The notes: generated from the sequence alone by a model not told the origin. Shown: positions 52,147 to 62,376, counted from the first letter of the stretch. The stretch: DNA of 64,000 nt from Symbiodinium sp. CCMP2592 (GCA_905221615.1 CAJNDT010003068.1:319265-383264); one strand, 5' to 3'. Numbers and translations: made by a program.

Positions 52147-52600
52147 CCCTCGAAGCAGGTTTTGCGAAAACGAAGGGACCCTTAGTGTCCTCGTATAGAG
52201 CATGCTTCTGTTCTTCTGTTCATGTAGGGATTATCAGATGTCCCTTGTCTGGTGACACTAACGGTTGCTGTCAAGCTACTGCTCATGCTTCGATTGATTC
52301 GACATCGTTCGAAACCTGCAACCGCTTTTTGAGCTTGAGTCCGAAACTGCTCCGTGCTTAGCTCGAGCCCAAGACCGCTTCCAATTACTGCTAGCCAAGT
52401 TCAAAACGGCTGACTAAAATGTATATGCAATAGCGCTTGTGCAATGCCGATAATGGTCTGATAAAGCAGCTCTGAGTGCTATCAGATGGAGCCAAAATCC
52501 ACTCATCCGTCCTCGTATTCCTCGGGGGTGTCCAAACCCTATAAAGCTCCATGTAACTGTGTAGTGTATGCTTAGGCCTTACAGTACACACATATATATA

Positions 52601-52708
52601 TATAGGGAGTTTCCGAAAATAGGGGATCCGAATATGGTACCCCAAATAGTAGGATCCTTATCACAAGGACCCCAAAATAAGGTACCCCTAATTTTCGGAA
52701 ACACCCAT
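52601..52708. mobile_element. Foldback hairpin, family A
   Basis: Arms GGGAGTTTCCGAAAATAGGG and CCTAATTTTCGGAAACACCC, centre AGTAGGATCCTTATC. Inserted at a (TA)n tract. Confidence 0.75.
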
Positions 52709-52724
52709 ATGTGGACTACTTTAA

Positions 52725-52880
52725 GGCTTACCCTAAGGGTCCATGTACTCATATAGTATATACATTGGCCTTAATGTAGTCCCTATATAGGTACTTTGGG
52801 GCTCATGTATCTCTATATGGTTACATGGACCCTTAGGGTTAAGTATATACTACACAGGTACATGGAGCCTTGAACTCCCC
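52725..52880. mobile_element. Foldback sequences, family I
   Basis: GGGTCCATGTACTCATATAG, CCTATATAGGTACTTTGGGG and TGGACCCTTAGGGTTAAGTA are interleaved inverted arms. Related pieces lie near 1.0, 8.73, 38.13 and 62.82 kb. Confidence 0.45.
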
Positions 52881-53165
52881 AAACCCTTACAGAACCCTTA
52901 GAAGAACCATCGTGGGAACCCTTAAAGGAACAGAAAGGGCTACCATGGGGCCTGCGTTTGGGACACATCACGTTTCGCGGTCTAAAGGAACCGTATATAC
53001 GTACATGGACCCTTATACCCTAAACCCTATGGCACTATAGAACCCTTATAGGAACCTTTAAAGGAACCATACACAAATAATTACGTGAAGCCTTTGAGCA
53101 AAAAGCCTTGTAGAACCTCGTAAATGAGCCATTCTGGGAACCACTCAGGCCCTACAGGGAACTCC

Positions 53166-53249
53166 AGAAAGTTGGAATATGGTTTCAGGGTAGGATACAC
53201 TATAATCTACCATAGAAGGGTTAGGATAATCATATTCCAACTTTCTGGC
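53166..53249. mobile_element. Foldback hairpin, family O
   Basis: Arms CCAGAAAGTTGGAATATG and CATATTCCAACTTTCTGG. A diverged copy is near 3.59-3.69 kb. Confidence 0.7.
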
Positions 53250-53404
53250 TTTTACCGTAAAGGAACCCTACAAAGGTACATGGGCGCCATAGAGAAATCA
53301 GAATCCTACAAGCCCCGCCGAGGGTTGGCACCTGTCGAAATCCACGGAGGAGCTGGTCAGCGCCCAACCTGAAACGCTCTTGAGTTGCCACATTATACGT
53401 ACGT

Positions 53405-53669
53405 TATGGATTCATAGTGATAGGAAACGACATATCTATGTATATATGATGTGTATGATACTGTGTTAAATGAATATATGTATGTGTATATACATAATAT
53501 ATACATATATGTATATACACATACAGTACACCTATGTCTTTCTGTATAAATGTGTATATGTAGGTCCGTAATGCATGCAAGTATGTAGGCGTAGGTATGT
53601 ATGGATGTATGTATGTATGCATAAGCATATACATGTATACATGCCTATATGTTTATAGGTATGCATACG

Positions 53670-53721
<52 letters not shown>

Positions 53722-53925
53722 TATATACACGTGCATGCATGTACATATGTACAGGTGTAATTGTGTGGTTGTGTATGCATGTGTGTAGGTAAATATGTTT
53801 GTACGTAAGTATGAACGCATAACAACATATGCATATGCACATACACGTATATGCGCATACAGGTATATATGTATGTACGGACAACTGTGTATATGTACAC
53901 ATGTACCTATGTATATGCTCCGATC
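53405..53925. repeat. TA/TATG/CATA microsatellites
   Basis: Mixed ATGTATGTATG and (TA)n tracts. Frames on both strands are repeat artefacts. Confidence 0.9.
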
Positions 53926-54123
53926 AGAACTTCGCTCGGCACTTTTGACGCGGAATCCTTGTACATTCCCACATGCGGGTTTCCGAAACCAGGGACCTCT
54001 AATCTAGTACCCTGAATAGTAGGATCCTTATTATCAGGATCCCAAAAATCAGCCTCCTTTTCGGAAACTCCCCCATACTGAGGGCAACAACACTGGGAGT
54101 GCGCAACACATGCTGTGTGACTA
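53926..54123 (+). CDS. Possible short exon interrupted by a hairpin
   Basis: Open run RSELRSALLTRNPCTFPH meets hairpin A at about 53975. After the hairpin the frame EGNNTGSAQHMLCD continues to TAA when one copy of the flanking ATGC/ATAC is kept. Short and unidentified; listed because it repeats the pattern at 5.9, 38.9, 47.4 and 59.2 kb. Confidence 0.28.
53976..54072. mobile_element. Foldback hairpin, family A, flanked by ATGC/ATAC
   Basis: Arms GGGTTTCCGAAACCAGGGAC and CTTTTCGGAAACTCCC, centre AGTAGGATCCTTATTATC. The flanking 4-bp repeats differ at one base. Confidence 0.68.
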
Positions 54124-54134
54124 ACAGCGGGAAG

Positions 54135-54155
54135 GTGTGTATATATATATATACA

Positions 54156-54208
<53 letters not shown>

Positions 54209-54215
54209 CTGTGTG
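54135..54215. repeat. (TA)n and (GT)n microsatellite
   Basis: ATATATATATAC, (TA)n then (GT)n TCTGTGTGTGTG. Confidence 0.9.
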
Positions 54216-54309
54216 TGTGTTACGCAGGGTTTGAAGCAAGCTGCAGATCTAAGAAGCTCAGCAGCGTGATTCGATGCCCGAGGGAACGAAGGGAGAAGCA
54301 GGCAAGAAG

Positions 54310-54500
54310 TAGTAATAATAAAAATAATAACAATAATAATAATGGTAATAATAATAATAATGGTAATAATAGTAATAATAAGAATAATAAGAATAATAAT
54401 AATAGTATATAATAATAATAATAATGGTAATAGTAATAATAACAATAGTAATAATATCAATAATAATAACAATAATAGTAATAATAATAATAATAAACTT
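54310..54500. repeat. (AAT)n microsatellite
   Basis: About 190 bp of AATAATAAT with GGTAAT and AGTAAT interruptions. Long Ile or Asn frames are artefacts. Confidence 0.92.
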
Positions 54501-54534
54501 CGTGGTTTCGAGTGGTCCTGGGTTCAAAGTCTAT

Positions 54535-54622
54535 CTTAACCCTGAAGAACCTACCTTTTTAGGGTTCCCTATTATGATTTCCCTATATAAGTCCTTAAAA
54601 TGGTAGGTTCGTCAGGGTTAAG
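54535..54622. mobile_element. Foldback hairpin, family E
   Basis: Arms TTAACCCTGAAGAACCTACC and GGTAGGTTCGTCAGGGTTAA around TATTATGATTTCCCTATATA. Confidence 0.78.
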
Positions 54623-55249
54623 GCAGGCTTTAGGGTTAGGGTTTGGGGTTTATGGTTTGGGGCTTAGAGTTTGGGGTTTGGAGTTTGTTAGGGGAGTTCG
54701 GACGCAATCGAGCTTCCGGCTCTAAGGCACAGCTCGACCAATAAGGTAGGCCTCCGAATATTAACAGTACTTGTAATTGTATTACGGCACTATTACTATT
54801 GGTATGAATGAGCCCCATCCCTCAATTTGTCGACACAGGGCGGCCCTTGAAGAAGGGAGGTAAATTGATCTAGGGTCTGCACTTGTAGTAGGATCAACGG
54901 CCGGGACATCGAAGGTGAAACCCGAAGAAAACCCTAAGCCGCAACCGTCAATCCAGACATTTCAACCTCAAGCCCAAAACGATTTCAGATTCACGGCTAT
55001 GGGACTTAGGGTATAAGCCCTTCTTAAACCCCTAAACCCGGCACGAAACCAAACGAAACTCCGAAAGCTCTTGAGACAAGGCTGTGACAGGCTGCCCCCT
55101 GGGAGCAGCTCGAGTGCGGCCTCAGCAAAACATCAGGGCAGCGTGGGGCGAGCAAAGAAGGGGCCTTAGGGTTTGGGTAGAGTTTAGGGTTTAGGGGTTT
55201 AGGGGTTTAGGGTGTAGGGTTTTGGGATTCGGGATGCCTTATTTGTCAT

Positions 55250-55353
55250 TACTTGGAGGTTCATTGGTCGAGTTTTAAGCCCCCGAATATGGGTTATAAG
55301 CATAGTTCTCCTACCTATAACACTACTTATAGCTACCCATGAACCCCCAAGTA
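55250..55353. mobile_element. Foldback hairpin, family B
   Basis: Arms TACTTGGAGGTTCATTGGTC and GCTACCCATGAACCCCCAAG; centre GAATATGGGTTATAAGCAT. Confidence 0.75.
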
Positions 55354-56019
55354 GGTAAAGTAAGGGGATGCTGTTTCTAATTGACCACCATAGCGCTGTG
55401 TTTGCAGAGTTTATAGGGACCTTACAGACAAAAGCATCTTATCGCAGGTAGCCTGGCCAAAGAGGGCCTCGCCACTGCTGAGCGCCGGGCATTTCGCTTG
55501 TCAATCTCTGCTCGAAGCGACTTCCTGACTCCCCTAAAAGTTTACTTACAATAGAAGCTGCCTGCAAACGTGAAGACGTTGAAACTATGCCAAGACTGCG
55601 GGGCGACCTTCTGACCAAGTAGTGGTTTCGGGGCTCAGAGTGTCTGGTTGCAGTTTCACAGCACCCTGTGGGTCCATGTCAATATTTTTCTTTGGCCTTC
55701 ATTGAAGTCGTCCCTATGCAAGAACTTGGTCTTGGGGATTTGGGGCTTAGGCTTTTGCCCTCGCTTGGGACGTCCGAGCAGCAGAACTCAAAGAACCCTG
55801 AACCCCATTTTAAACATCTTTAAAGACAACATCCAGCAATACCTAGACCTGTGATTGTAATTCTTAGTTCTCTTCCCAACACCGGAGCCCTCAACACACC
55901 AAACCCTTGACATTCAGGAATCAAGCTAAAGAAAGAACCATACACTTTGCTATGAAAGTAGGAAGCTGAAACGTAAGATGCTGGAACAATATGACCTGAC
56001 CGTCATAACGAAGCCCTTC

Positions 56020-56117
56020 TCTGCATCTATCTCTCTCTCTGTCTCTCTATCTTTCTTTCGCGAGTGTCGAGGAAGAGAGAGCGACCCTCTATCTGTCTCT
56101 GTCTCGCTCTCTCTCTC

Positions 56118-56179
<62 letters not shown>

Positions 56180-56225
56180 TCTCTCTCTTTCCCTCTCTCT
56201 CTCTCGCTCTTTCTTTCTTGCTCTC
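56020..56225. repeat. CT microsatellite
   Basis: CTCTCTGTCTCTCT and (CT)n with CCCTCTCTCT interruptions. Ser/Leu and Arg/Glu frames are artefacts. Confidence 0.93.
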
Positions 56226-56429
56226 TGCGCATTGTTTGCAGACACACACATGTACACTAATCATGACCTGAGCTTTTAGGGCAGCCGAGCTTCAATTTCC
56301 GCCCCAGCTGGGCCGCCTTCGGGAGAGATCAGACGAGAAGTCTCGGGTTTGTTTTAGGGCTTCGGGGGTTTAGGGTTTAAGGTTTAGGGTTTAGGGAGGG
56401 TTTAGGGTCGGTTTAAGGTTTAGGCTTGG

Positions 56430-56517
56430 ACCCTCTAAAAACAACCTTTGCAGGGCTCCTCATCCCAATTTCCTTGTACAAGTCCTGGAAAAGTAGGTTG
56501 TTCAGGGTCTAGGTAGG
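56430..56517. mobile_element. Foldback hairpin, family E (diverged)
   Basis: TGGACCCTCTAAAAACAACC and GTAGGTTGTTCAGGGTCTAG arms. Confidence 0.6.
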
Positions 56518-56741
56518 GTCTGAGGTTTAGAGCTCTCCCAAACCCATGGCGAAGTCTCAAAACCAAAATATTATACTATGCTCCGGCTCTGTCTAAACCA
56601 AGTGTTCTCGTAAACATGATGAACTTCTGCGTTGTCATCGTTGCATGGGTTTACGGTTCTAGACGGTTTCAGGTTTAGGGTTTCGGGTTCATGAGAGTTC
56701 AAAGCAATCTTGATGGCTTTAGCAAGAGCGCGGAAGGGCGC

Positions 56742-56975
56742 TGTCTAGATGAACGGCAGAAGTGAGCATGAATCCTCGGGAATGCCATGTGGGTGGTTGT
56801 CAATATTAGGGTCCCTTCTTGGGGGTCCCCATTATAATACGTCACCCATTATTTAGGGCACCAAAAAAGGCACCCTAATTTTGACAACTGACAACTACCC
56901 ATGTGAACCCTTTGAAGCAAATGGCAGCTCTGCACCCCAGGCATCGGGGCCTTTCTACAGAACAAGATCGCAAAC
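56742..56975 (+). CDS. Possible exon interrupted by a hairpin
   Basis: With hairpin F (56791-56900) and one ATGT removed, a plus-strand run from ATG 56752 is open: MNGRSEHESSGMPC before and EPFEANGSSAPQASGPFYRT after, to TAG. Short and unidentified. Confidence 0.28.
56791..56900. mobile_element. Foldback hairpin, family F, flanked by ATGT
   Basis: Arms GGGTGGTTGTCAATATTAGG and CCTAATTTTGACAACT plus GACAACTACCC, the right arm having a short internal duplication of GACAACT. ATGT on both sides is a direct repeat. Confidence 0.75.
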
Positions 56976-57159
56976 CCTAATGTAGGAACCTGATTAAGAA
57001 CGCCGGATTCCCTCGCCCGATCTCGCCCGAAAGCTGCGCTTTGCAACTCCTGAAACCAGACCTTCCCAAACCACGTGGTTTTCGGTACCAGCCACCTTTC
57101 GAAGTTACACACTACTATCTGGGCACTTGGACCCTCTCGGAACTTGCGTGGACGACAAA

Positions 57160-57258
57160 CCCAAATATAGGGGCCTTAATAATTCCAATAGGGTTTTGGG
57201 GCACATTATACGAAAAAAAATGTGGCACGGAAATAGTATAGAATTATGAAGGCCCCTA
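57160..57258. mobile_element. Foldback hairpin, family D
   Basis: TATAGGGGCCTTAATAATTC and GAATTATGAAGGCCCCTA arms with GGGTTTTGGGGCA inside. Confidence 0.68.
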
Positions 57259-57384
57259 CAGTAAGCCTTAAACCCTGGTGTTCGTGAACAGCGGGCCGTC
57301 CTCATTCTTGGCAGCTTTGGACAGCTGCTCCTGCAGATTCTACCAGGACCTCCCCCTACTCTAGGGTTCAGGGATTATGATCCC

Positions 57385-57475
57385 CCAATGGCCCCTTAAT
57401 AGAGCCCTTATGGTCCTTAATAGTGGGTATTTAGGGTTTCGTAGAGGGTAGTTGGAAAAGTCTAAGTATACTGGC
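57385..57475. mobile_element. Foldback sequence, family Q
   Basis: CCCCTTAATAGAGCCCTTAT and CTTAATAGTGGGTATTTAGG with AGAGGGTAGTTGGAAAAGTC, matching the family Q pattern. Confidence 0.45.
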
Positions 57476-57477
57476 TT

Positions 57478-57673
57478 TCCCTAGGGCTCCGGTTACCTAA
57501 AAAGTAAGTTACTGGGGTACATAATATATGGTTAGTAATCTACTATTTGGGTGGTTGTCAAAATTAGGGTCCCTTTTGGGTACCTAGTATAATACGGCAC
57601 CTCTCATTTAGGGCACCCAAAAAGGGAACCTAATTTTGACACCCACCCATTCAGGTAACTGGAGCCCTAGGGT
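57478..57673. mobile_element. Nested foldback: family P split by family F
   Basis: The outer arms CCCTAGGGCTCCGGTTACCT and AGGTAACTGGAGCCCTAGGG pair across a complete family F hairpin at 57549-57648 (arms GGGTGGTTGTCAAAATTAGG and CTAATTTTGACACCCACCC). The F copy is flanked by ATTT and ATTC. This shows F is mobile and arrived after P. Confidence 0.8.
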
Positions 57674-57911
57674 TAAGGGTTCAGCGCAGCATCTTAAGAA
57701 TCAGAGTAGAGTTTGGTGGTCTATCCACTCTGACGATTCTACAAGGGCTACGAAGGGGTACTACCAGACATCATTTTGTAGGTCTAGGCCCTAAACCCTT
57801 AAACCCCTAAACCCTAAGCCCCTAAACCCCTTGAACCCCAGATCCCCATCATCCCAGATCGACCTGAAACCCTGAACAGTGTAGCAATCATTTCAGGCTT
57901 TAAGAGCCCTT

Positions 57912-58137
57912 CTGCTCATGTACGAACTGGATCGTCCATATGGGAGCTTCCGAAAAATGAGGGGTACCTTATTTTGGGAGTCCTTAGAATAAGGATCCTA
58001 CTATTTAGGGTGCTGTATTAATTAAGGCCCCCTATTTTCGGAAACTCCCATATAGAGGATCTTCATCGCAGGCTGCAGGACGAAACTAGCTTGCAAAGAC
58101 GTTCACAAGAGCAATTGCTCTAGTAGCAGTAGCCATG
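57912..58137 (+). CDS. Possible coiled-coil exon interrupted by a hairpin
   Basis: With hairpin A (57942-58049) and one ATAT removed, the plus strand reads IEDLHRRLQDETSLQRRSQE then QLL to TAG, a heptad-like charged helix. Upstream, FCSCTNWIV leads into the hairpin in the same frame. No family was recognised. Confidence 0.33.
57942..58049. mobile_element. Foldback hairpin, family A, flanked by ATAT
   Basis: Arms GGGAGCTTCCGAAAAATGAG and CCCTATTTTCGGAAACTCCC, centre TAAGGATCCTACTATTTAGG. Confidence 0.76.
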
Positions 58138-58149
58138 CCATTACCATAC

Positions 58150-58252
58150 CTTAAGCTACCATAACCGACTTTTTTGTATGTTCCTGATATAAACCCAAAT
58201 ATGGAATTATAGGGACCCTACTTTTTTGTAGGTTTTGGTAGGTTAAGGTAGC
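58150..58252. mobile_element. Foldback hairpin, E-like
   Basis: Arms TACCTTAAGCTACCATAACC and GGTTTTGGTAGGTTAAGGTA with CGACTTTTTTGTATG and CTACTTTTTTGTAGG inside. Confidence 0.65.
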
Positions 58253-58570
58253 GGTTTACCTGGTCGCCCAGCCACTTAGACGGACGGACCTAGATGGGTT
58301 TGAACGATTAGCCGTAACATCCCCTTGTAGCCCCTGAGTACTCCTATATTGCTGTGCTGTAGTAACCCCATCAAAAAAAGAATTCCTAATGTGTTAACGC
58401 CCCCTAAGATCACATGTTAAAGTCCATGAAAACCCTTACAAAACTTGTTCAGGTATCCCTTCAGACAGGCATACCCAACAAGCCTCACGAGGTGAGATCG
58501 GCCGCTCCTGGCAAATCAGGCGGACCAGGGATCCCTCAACTCTCAATTGCAAAACCCCGAAGCCCCTAAT

Positions 58571-58677
58571 GTAGGGGCCTAAATAATTACGAATTCCATT
58601 TTGGGGGTTCGTCATTATGGCTAGCGGCCATAGTATAACGGGCCCCAAAACCCTCTTCTAACTATTAAGGCCCCTAA
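58571..58677. mobile_element. Foldback hairpin, family D
   Basis: Arms GTAGGGGCCTAAATAATTAC and AACTATTAAGGCCCCTA; inner TTTTGGGGGTTCG and GGCCCCAAAACCC. Confidence 0.65.
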
Positions 58678-58911
58678 AGTAAACCCTAGAGAGGGTTCCT
58701 TCAAGAGAACCTTCAAGGAGTCCGACTCGGTTCCCTGTACAGGCTCCTTTGAAACTTCATGAAGGCTTCCTCTAAGGGTACGGGTATAGGCACCGTGCGC
58801 CTATCTAGTATATGCTGATAAGGCCTTATAAATTACATGGATAGACACAGAAAGATACTTTTAAAGGTACATGGATTGTCATGGACGGGCTTGTGACCGA
58901 GGTTTCCTTGG

Positions 58912-58935
58912 CAGCTAGCCTGCAGGCTAGCATTG
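58912..58935. repeat. Perfect 18-bp palindrome
   Basis: GCTAGCCTGCAGGCTAGC is self-complementary. Function unknown. Confidence 0.8.
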
Positions 58936-58965
58936 GCGCCCTACCCCAATGCATCTAGCCTTTCA

Positions 58966-59032
58966 AACCTCCGCCTAGGGCCATTGAAACCTCCGCCCAG
59001 GGCCTTTGAAACCTCCGCCTAGGGCCTAGAGA
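58966..59032. repeat. Minisatellite, three copies of about 26 bp
   Basis: AAACCTCCGCCTAGGGCCAT, AAACCTCCGCCCAGGGCCTT and AAACCTCCGCCTAGGGCCTA in tandem. Confidence 0.85.
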
Positions 59033-59157
59033 AAACAGGAAATTAACAACACTGCCCCAAGACCGAGATTCGCAAACCTCGCGAATACAGTCTTTAATAT
59101 TAGCAGGTTGGCCTCCGGAACATCCGCAGCCGTGGGCTGCACGCTGGTTCCAAGAGG

Positions 59158-60028
59158 GTGGTCTGCGGTGATTGCATGGTTTGGGCCAGGCTGATATTTT
59201 GTTTGAGGCCGCTGGGACAAGATGTCTGCTATCGGGGCACCGGGGCACCAACTCGAAACAATGCGAAACGCAAGAAAAGCCGGTGGGTTCAAAAAATATC
59301 TCCGTGCCACGATTCCACGATCCACAAGCACACCAAAGCAGCTGCTGCTCTCTTGGGGCAAGCTGCTTGGTGTCTCCAAAACCAAGCTCTTCGTATACAA
59401 ATTACAAAGCGCCGGCGGTTGTTGCGCATCTTGTGCAGCGTTGACGCGATCCCAGGAAAACGGACTTCGTTCTCAGAGACTCCAATGTCCCTGAATTAAG
59501 GAATATACCTTATTAATCCATATCAGAGATCCTACTAGAGTTTAAAGTTAAAATTTCAGGTATGTTCCTTAATTACGGTATCTTGGAGCCTCTGGGTTCT
59601 TGCTGAACGGCAGCCTCACCAGGCCTTCTGTAAACATCCAGCAGGAACGCGTCAAAGGTACTTCCCCACGAACTTACTTAAGGAAGCCCATTGGGATGGT
59701 GTTCTCTCGCCAGGTCGCCGTCATGTAGCCGCCCCTGCTCCCAGACGAGGAAGATGCCGAGGGTCTCGAAAATGCTGAAGCCGCTCTCCAGGCTTGCGTT
59801 TTCATGGTTTTCCAAGGGCATGAATGGAATTATCCCCGGCAAATGGAATGCAACAATGTACCTCTTGCATCATGGGACGAGGGATCTTATCACATGTCCG
59901 ATGAACATGAATTCGATCCGTCTGTTGCAAAAATTCAGGAACGACTCTCGACTCGCAAACCTTCGATAATACGCACGTGTGTACTTCCTCTTGCCGGAAA
60001 GGGCTTCGCGTTCAAGATTCGCTGTTGA
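59158..60028 (+). CDS. Probable coding region split by a hairpin, one in-frame TAG
   Basis: The plus-strand frame from 59158 reaches GTTCT at 59469-59473, where hairpin H begins. After the second GTTCT it continues NGSLTRPSVNIQQERVKGTS to TAG 59726-59728. The same frame then runs PPLLPDEEDAEGLENAEAAL, FQGHEWNYPRQMECNNVPLA and DEHEFDPSVAKIQERLSTRK to TGA 60026-60028. The last 100 codons are clearly coding-like; the first 105 have two rival frames. The removed interval is 127 bp, so frame recovery is meaningful. No domain was recognised. Confidence 0.42.
59474..59595. mobile_element. Foldback hairpin, family H, flanked by GTTCT
   Basis: Arms CAGAGACTCCAATGTCCC and GGTATCTTGGAGCCTCTG; inner AATTAAGGAATATACC and GGTATGTTCCTTAATT; GATCCTACTAGAG near the centre. 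Direct 5-bp GTTCT at both edges. Confidence 0.76.
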
Positions 60029-60058
60029 AAAGGGTTTCGTGCTAGGGCTTAGGACTTT

Positions 60059-60381
60059 AGAAGCAGACCCATTGCTACACTCAAGGAACCTCTAAAGCCT
60101 CTAGATATTGGTTTGGAAATCTGCTTTGTCACGAGATCCGCGATTCCCGCGTACCCACACCCTTACACTATGCGCCGGTTGTACATGTGGTTGCCCCGGT
60201 CACCCTATCTTGGCTATCACGGCGATCCTTCACATGGCAAGAGCCTACACGCAAAGACGCAAAGCCAGACTTTAAGATGGACTTCCAGGGACAGCTTCAG
60301 CGCTGGTTGCACGTAAACCTCAAACCCAGGGCCATGATTTTGAAAGCCGTGAGCAGCAAATACAACAAGCCTAAATCCTGA
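60059..60381 (+). CDS. Probable exon following 59158-60028
   Basis: After GGACTTTAG the plus strand is open for 107 codons: YWFGNLLCHEIRDSRVPTPL, HYAPVVHVVAPVTLSWLSRR, FKMDFQGQLQRWLHVNLKPR and ILKAVSSKYNKPKS to TGA. A short telomere-like stretch (GGGTTTCGTGCTAGGGCTTA) separates it from the preceding segment and could be an intron of about 40 nt. No family was recognised. An overlapping frame starts at 60113. Confidence 0.42.
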
Positions 60382-61011
60382 ATCTGAAGCCCGAGGCACC
60401 AACCCCTAGATTGCTAAACGTTAAACCCCTCCGCAACTGCTTCCTCTAGGCAGCTACCCGTATGGTTTTTTGCAACTTACTGTGTTTGGGTAATCCTAGG
60501 ACATGACCTGATACAGGCTTTACAGATAGTCATTGAGCCCTGAGCTCTTAAGCCCCAAACCCCAGAGGAAGCCGTGAAGCCTCCCCAAAGTTCAAACTCC
60601 CAAGCCTCCTTTAGCCTTGGTCCCTGTGCCCTTATAAACTCCCAGACCCCCCGTCCCCCCAAATCCCAAATCCGCTCATAGAGGCCTCTGAAGCCTTAAT
60701 CGGACGCATATAGAACCTGTATATAAGACTCTTAGTAGGACACGCATCCCTTGTTGAAGCTTCGTAGAAACCTCTGCCCGAAAACCGAGGCCCTAAACCC
60801 CTGTGATATGCTGTATGCTAACCCAATGTAGCCCTTACAGAACTCTTCTACGACCCTATACATCCTAATTCAGCCCCAGGCGCCGACCTTTGTACTAAAC
60901 CCTAAACCCTGAACCTTCATCCCCCTAAGCCCTAAAAACGAAAGCCCTCCAGAACCCTTCTTGGACCCTACCCTAAACCCTAAACATTCATCCCTAAACC
61001 CTACCCTAGCC

Positions 61012-61113
61012 CGGAAACACCTACCTTGTTAGGGTTCCTTAATATGATTTCCATATATATATATATATATATATATAGGCCCTCAAAAAAGTCGGTCCTT
61101 CAGGGTTAAGGTA
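61012..61113. mobile_element. Foldback hairpin, family E with TA expansion in the loop
   Basis: ACACCTACCTTGTTAGGGTT and TCGGTCCTTCAGGGTTAAGG ends; the loop carries (AT)n at 61053-61076. Confidence 0.65.
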
Positions 61114-61289
61114 GACCCTATAAGCCCTCTGGAACCCTTCTGGGGTTTAGGGTTTGGGGTTAAACCTTCAACCCTGAACCCTAGGCCGTCTAGAACCCTT
61201 CTACCCTGTAGGACCATGTCGTCTCTCTCTGGTTCGCCTGGCTTTGGACCATCTAGCGGCCCCCACCTCTGATGGATTTAGAGTTTAGT

Positions 61290-61394
61290 TTAATATAGGG
61301 GCCTCAATAATTAGAATAGGGTTTTATGGGGCCCATTTTACTATAACGATAATAGGGATCCTCCAAGATAGTGTAGGTAACTATCAAGGCCCCT
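61290..61394. mobile_element. Foldback hairpin, family D
   Basis: TATAGGGGCCTCAATAATTA and GTAACTATCAAGGCCCCTG arms, AGGGTTTTATGGGG and GATCCTCCAAGATA inside. Confidence 0.68.
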
Positions 61395-61429
61395 GTAATA
61401 GAGTGTATGGTTTCGGATTTATAGGGTCT

Positions 61430-61525
61430 ACCTGGACCCTAAAGAACCTACCGTTTTAGGGCTCCTTATTATGATTTCTTGTATAGGTCCTGAAAAAGGT
61501 AGGCTATTTGGAGGTCAAGGTAGGG
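61430..61525. mobile_element. Foldback hairpin, family E
   Basis: Arms CTACCTGGACCCTAAAGAAC and ATTTGGAGGTCAAGGTAG; inner CCTACCGTTTTAGGGCTCC and AAAAGGTAGG. Confidence 0.68.
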
Positions 61526-61654
61526 CTTGGGGGTTGAAGGTTTGCAGTGCATGTTTAGGGGGCAAGATGGACTTCCGCCCCGGACTGTTTTGGAGCCAGC
61601 CCTGAGTGGCCGAGGGTTTGGGACGCACACTCTGCTAGTCTACTATGAAGGTGA

Positions 61655-61984
61655 TTGTGCAGTCAAGGAGGAGCAAGTGTGAAGCGCAGTGCAACATTTA
61701 GGGCTGGGGCCAGGGTTCAAGGGGGTAGGGTTTTACGGTTTTACAGCACCAGATTTGGTGTAAACAATGTAAGCACTTTAAAGGGCAACAAGGTTCGGGA
61801 CGAAGGCCTTGAAGTTTACTACGCTGCGACCCTCCACTTACCAACTCGGATGCTTCGCACAAGTAGTCTGAGGGTCCCGACCACTTGCGCACAGGTGACG
61901 AGCCTGCACAGAATCATCACACACGCAACAAGTATTTTGCCTTTGGTCGGACGTGTAAACCCTACTCTCTCAACCTATACATAA
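61655..61984 (+). CDS. Possible coding segment, 109 aa
   Basis: Open plus-strand frame. The part from 61742 (FYSTRFGVNNVSTLKGNKVR then DEGLEVYYAATLHLPTRMLR) looks coding; the earlier part passes through GGGGTAGGGTTTTACGG. A minus-strand frame overlaps at 61698-61892. No domain was recognised. Confidence 0.33.
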   Translation: MCSQGGASVKRSATFRAGARVQGGRVLRFYSTRFGVNNVSTLKGNKVRDEGLEVYYAATLHLPTRMLRTSSLRVPTTCAQVTSLHRIITHATSILPLVGRVNPTLSTYT

Positions 61985-62145
61985 GCCGTGAACCTGAAGC
62001 TCTAAAGCATTGACTCAACCAACCAATCCCGTTGTCTCTGAACTAAAACCGAATGGAAGTCGTGGACTCAACATCGCACAACCAAGACCCTATGTCTGAG
62101 TGTGAACACTGAGATGAGCTGTGCACCAGTGTGGTTGGACCGTGA

Positions 62146-62376
62146 TTGTCTCAAAACCGATATTTGCGAAACCTATGCGAGCTTCTGGCAGATTGTATAA
62201 TGGGAAGCCGAGGCAGAGAGCGCATGACAAAGAGACAGAGAAACAGAGAGGTGGAGAGATGGCTGATGAATGAACTTGCAGCGGCAACTCTGTATCAACA
62301 CAAACTACATCTTATCTCCAACAACCATGTCTTTGTCCTGAAACTTTGCAGTCGTGGTGCTGAAACCTATACGTGA
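62146..62376 (+). CDS. Possible coding segment, 76 aa
   Basis: Plus-strand frame (NRYLRNLCELLADCIMGSRG then WLMNELAAATLYQHKLHLIS) to TGA. Contains an AGAGACAGAGAAACAGAGAG stretch that may be a simple repeat. The minus strand is open too. Confidence 0.27.
   Translation: MSQNRYLRNLCELLADCIMGSRGRERMTKRQRNREVERWLMNELAAATLYQHKLHLISNNHVFVLKLCSRGAETYT

Noticed and set aside
54135-54539. Ile- and Asn-rich frames
   Set aside because: Translations of (TA)n, (GT)n and (AAT)n.
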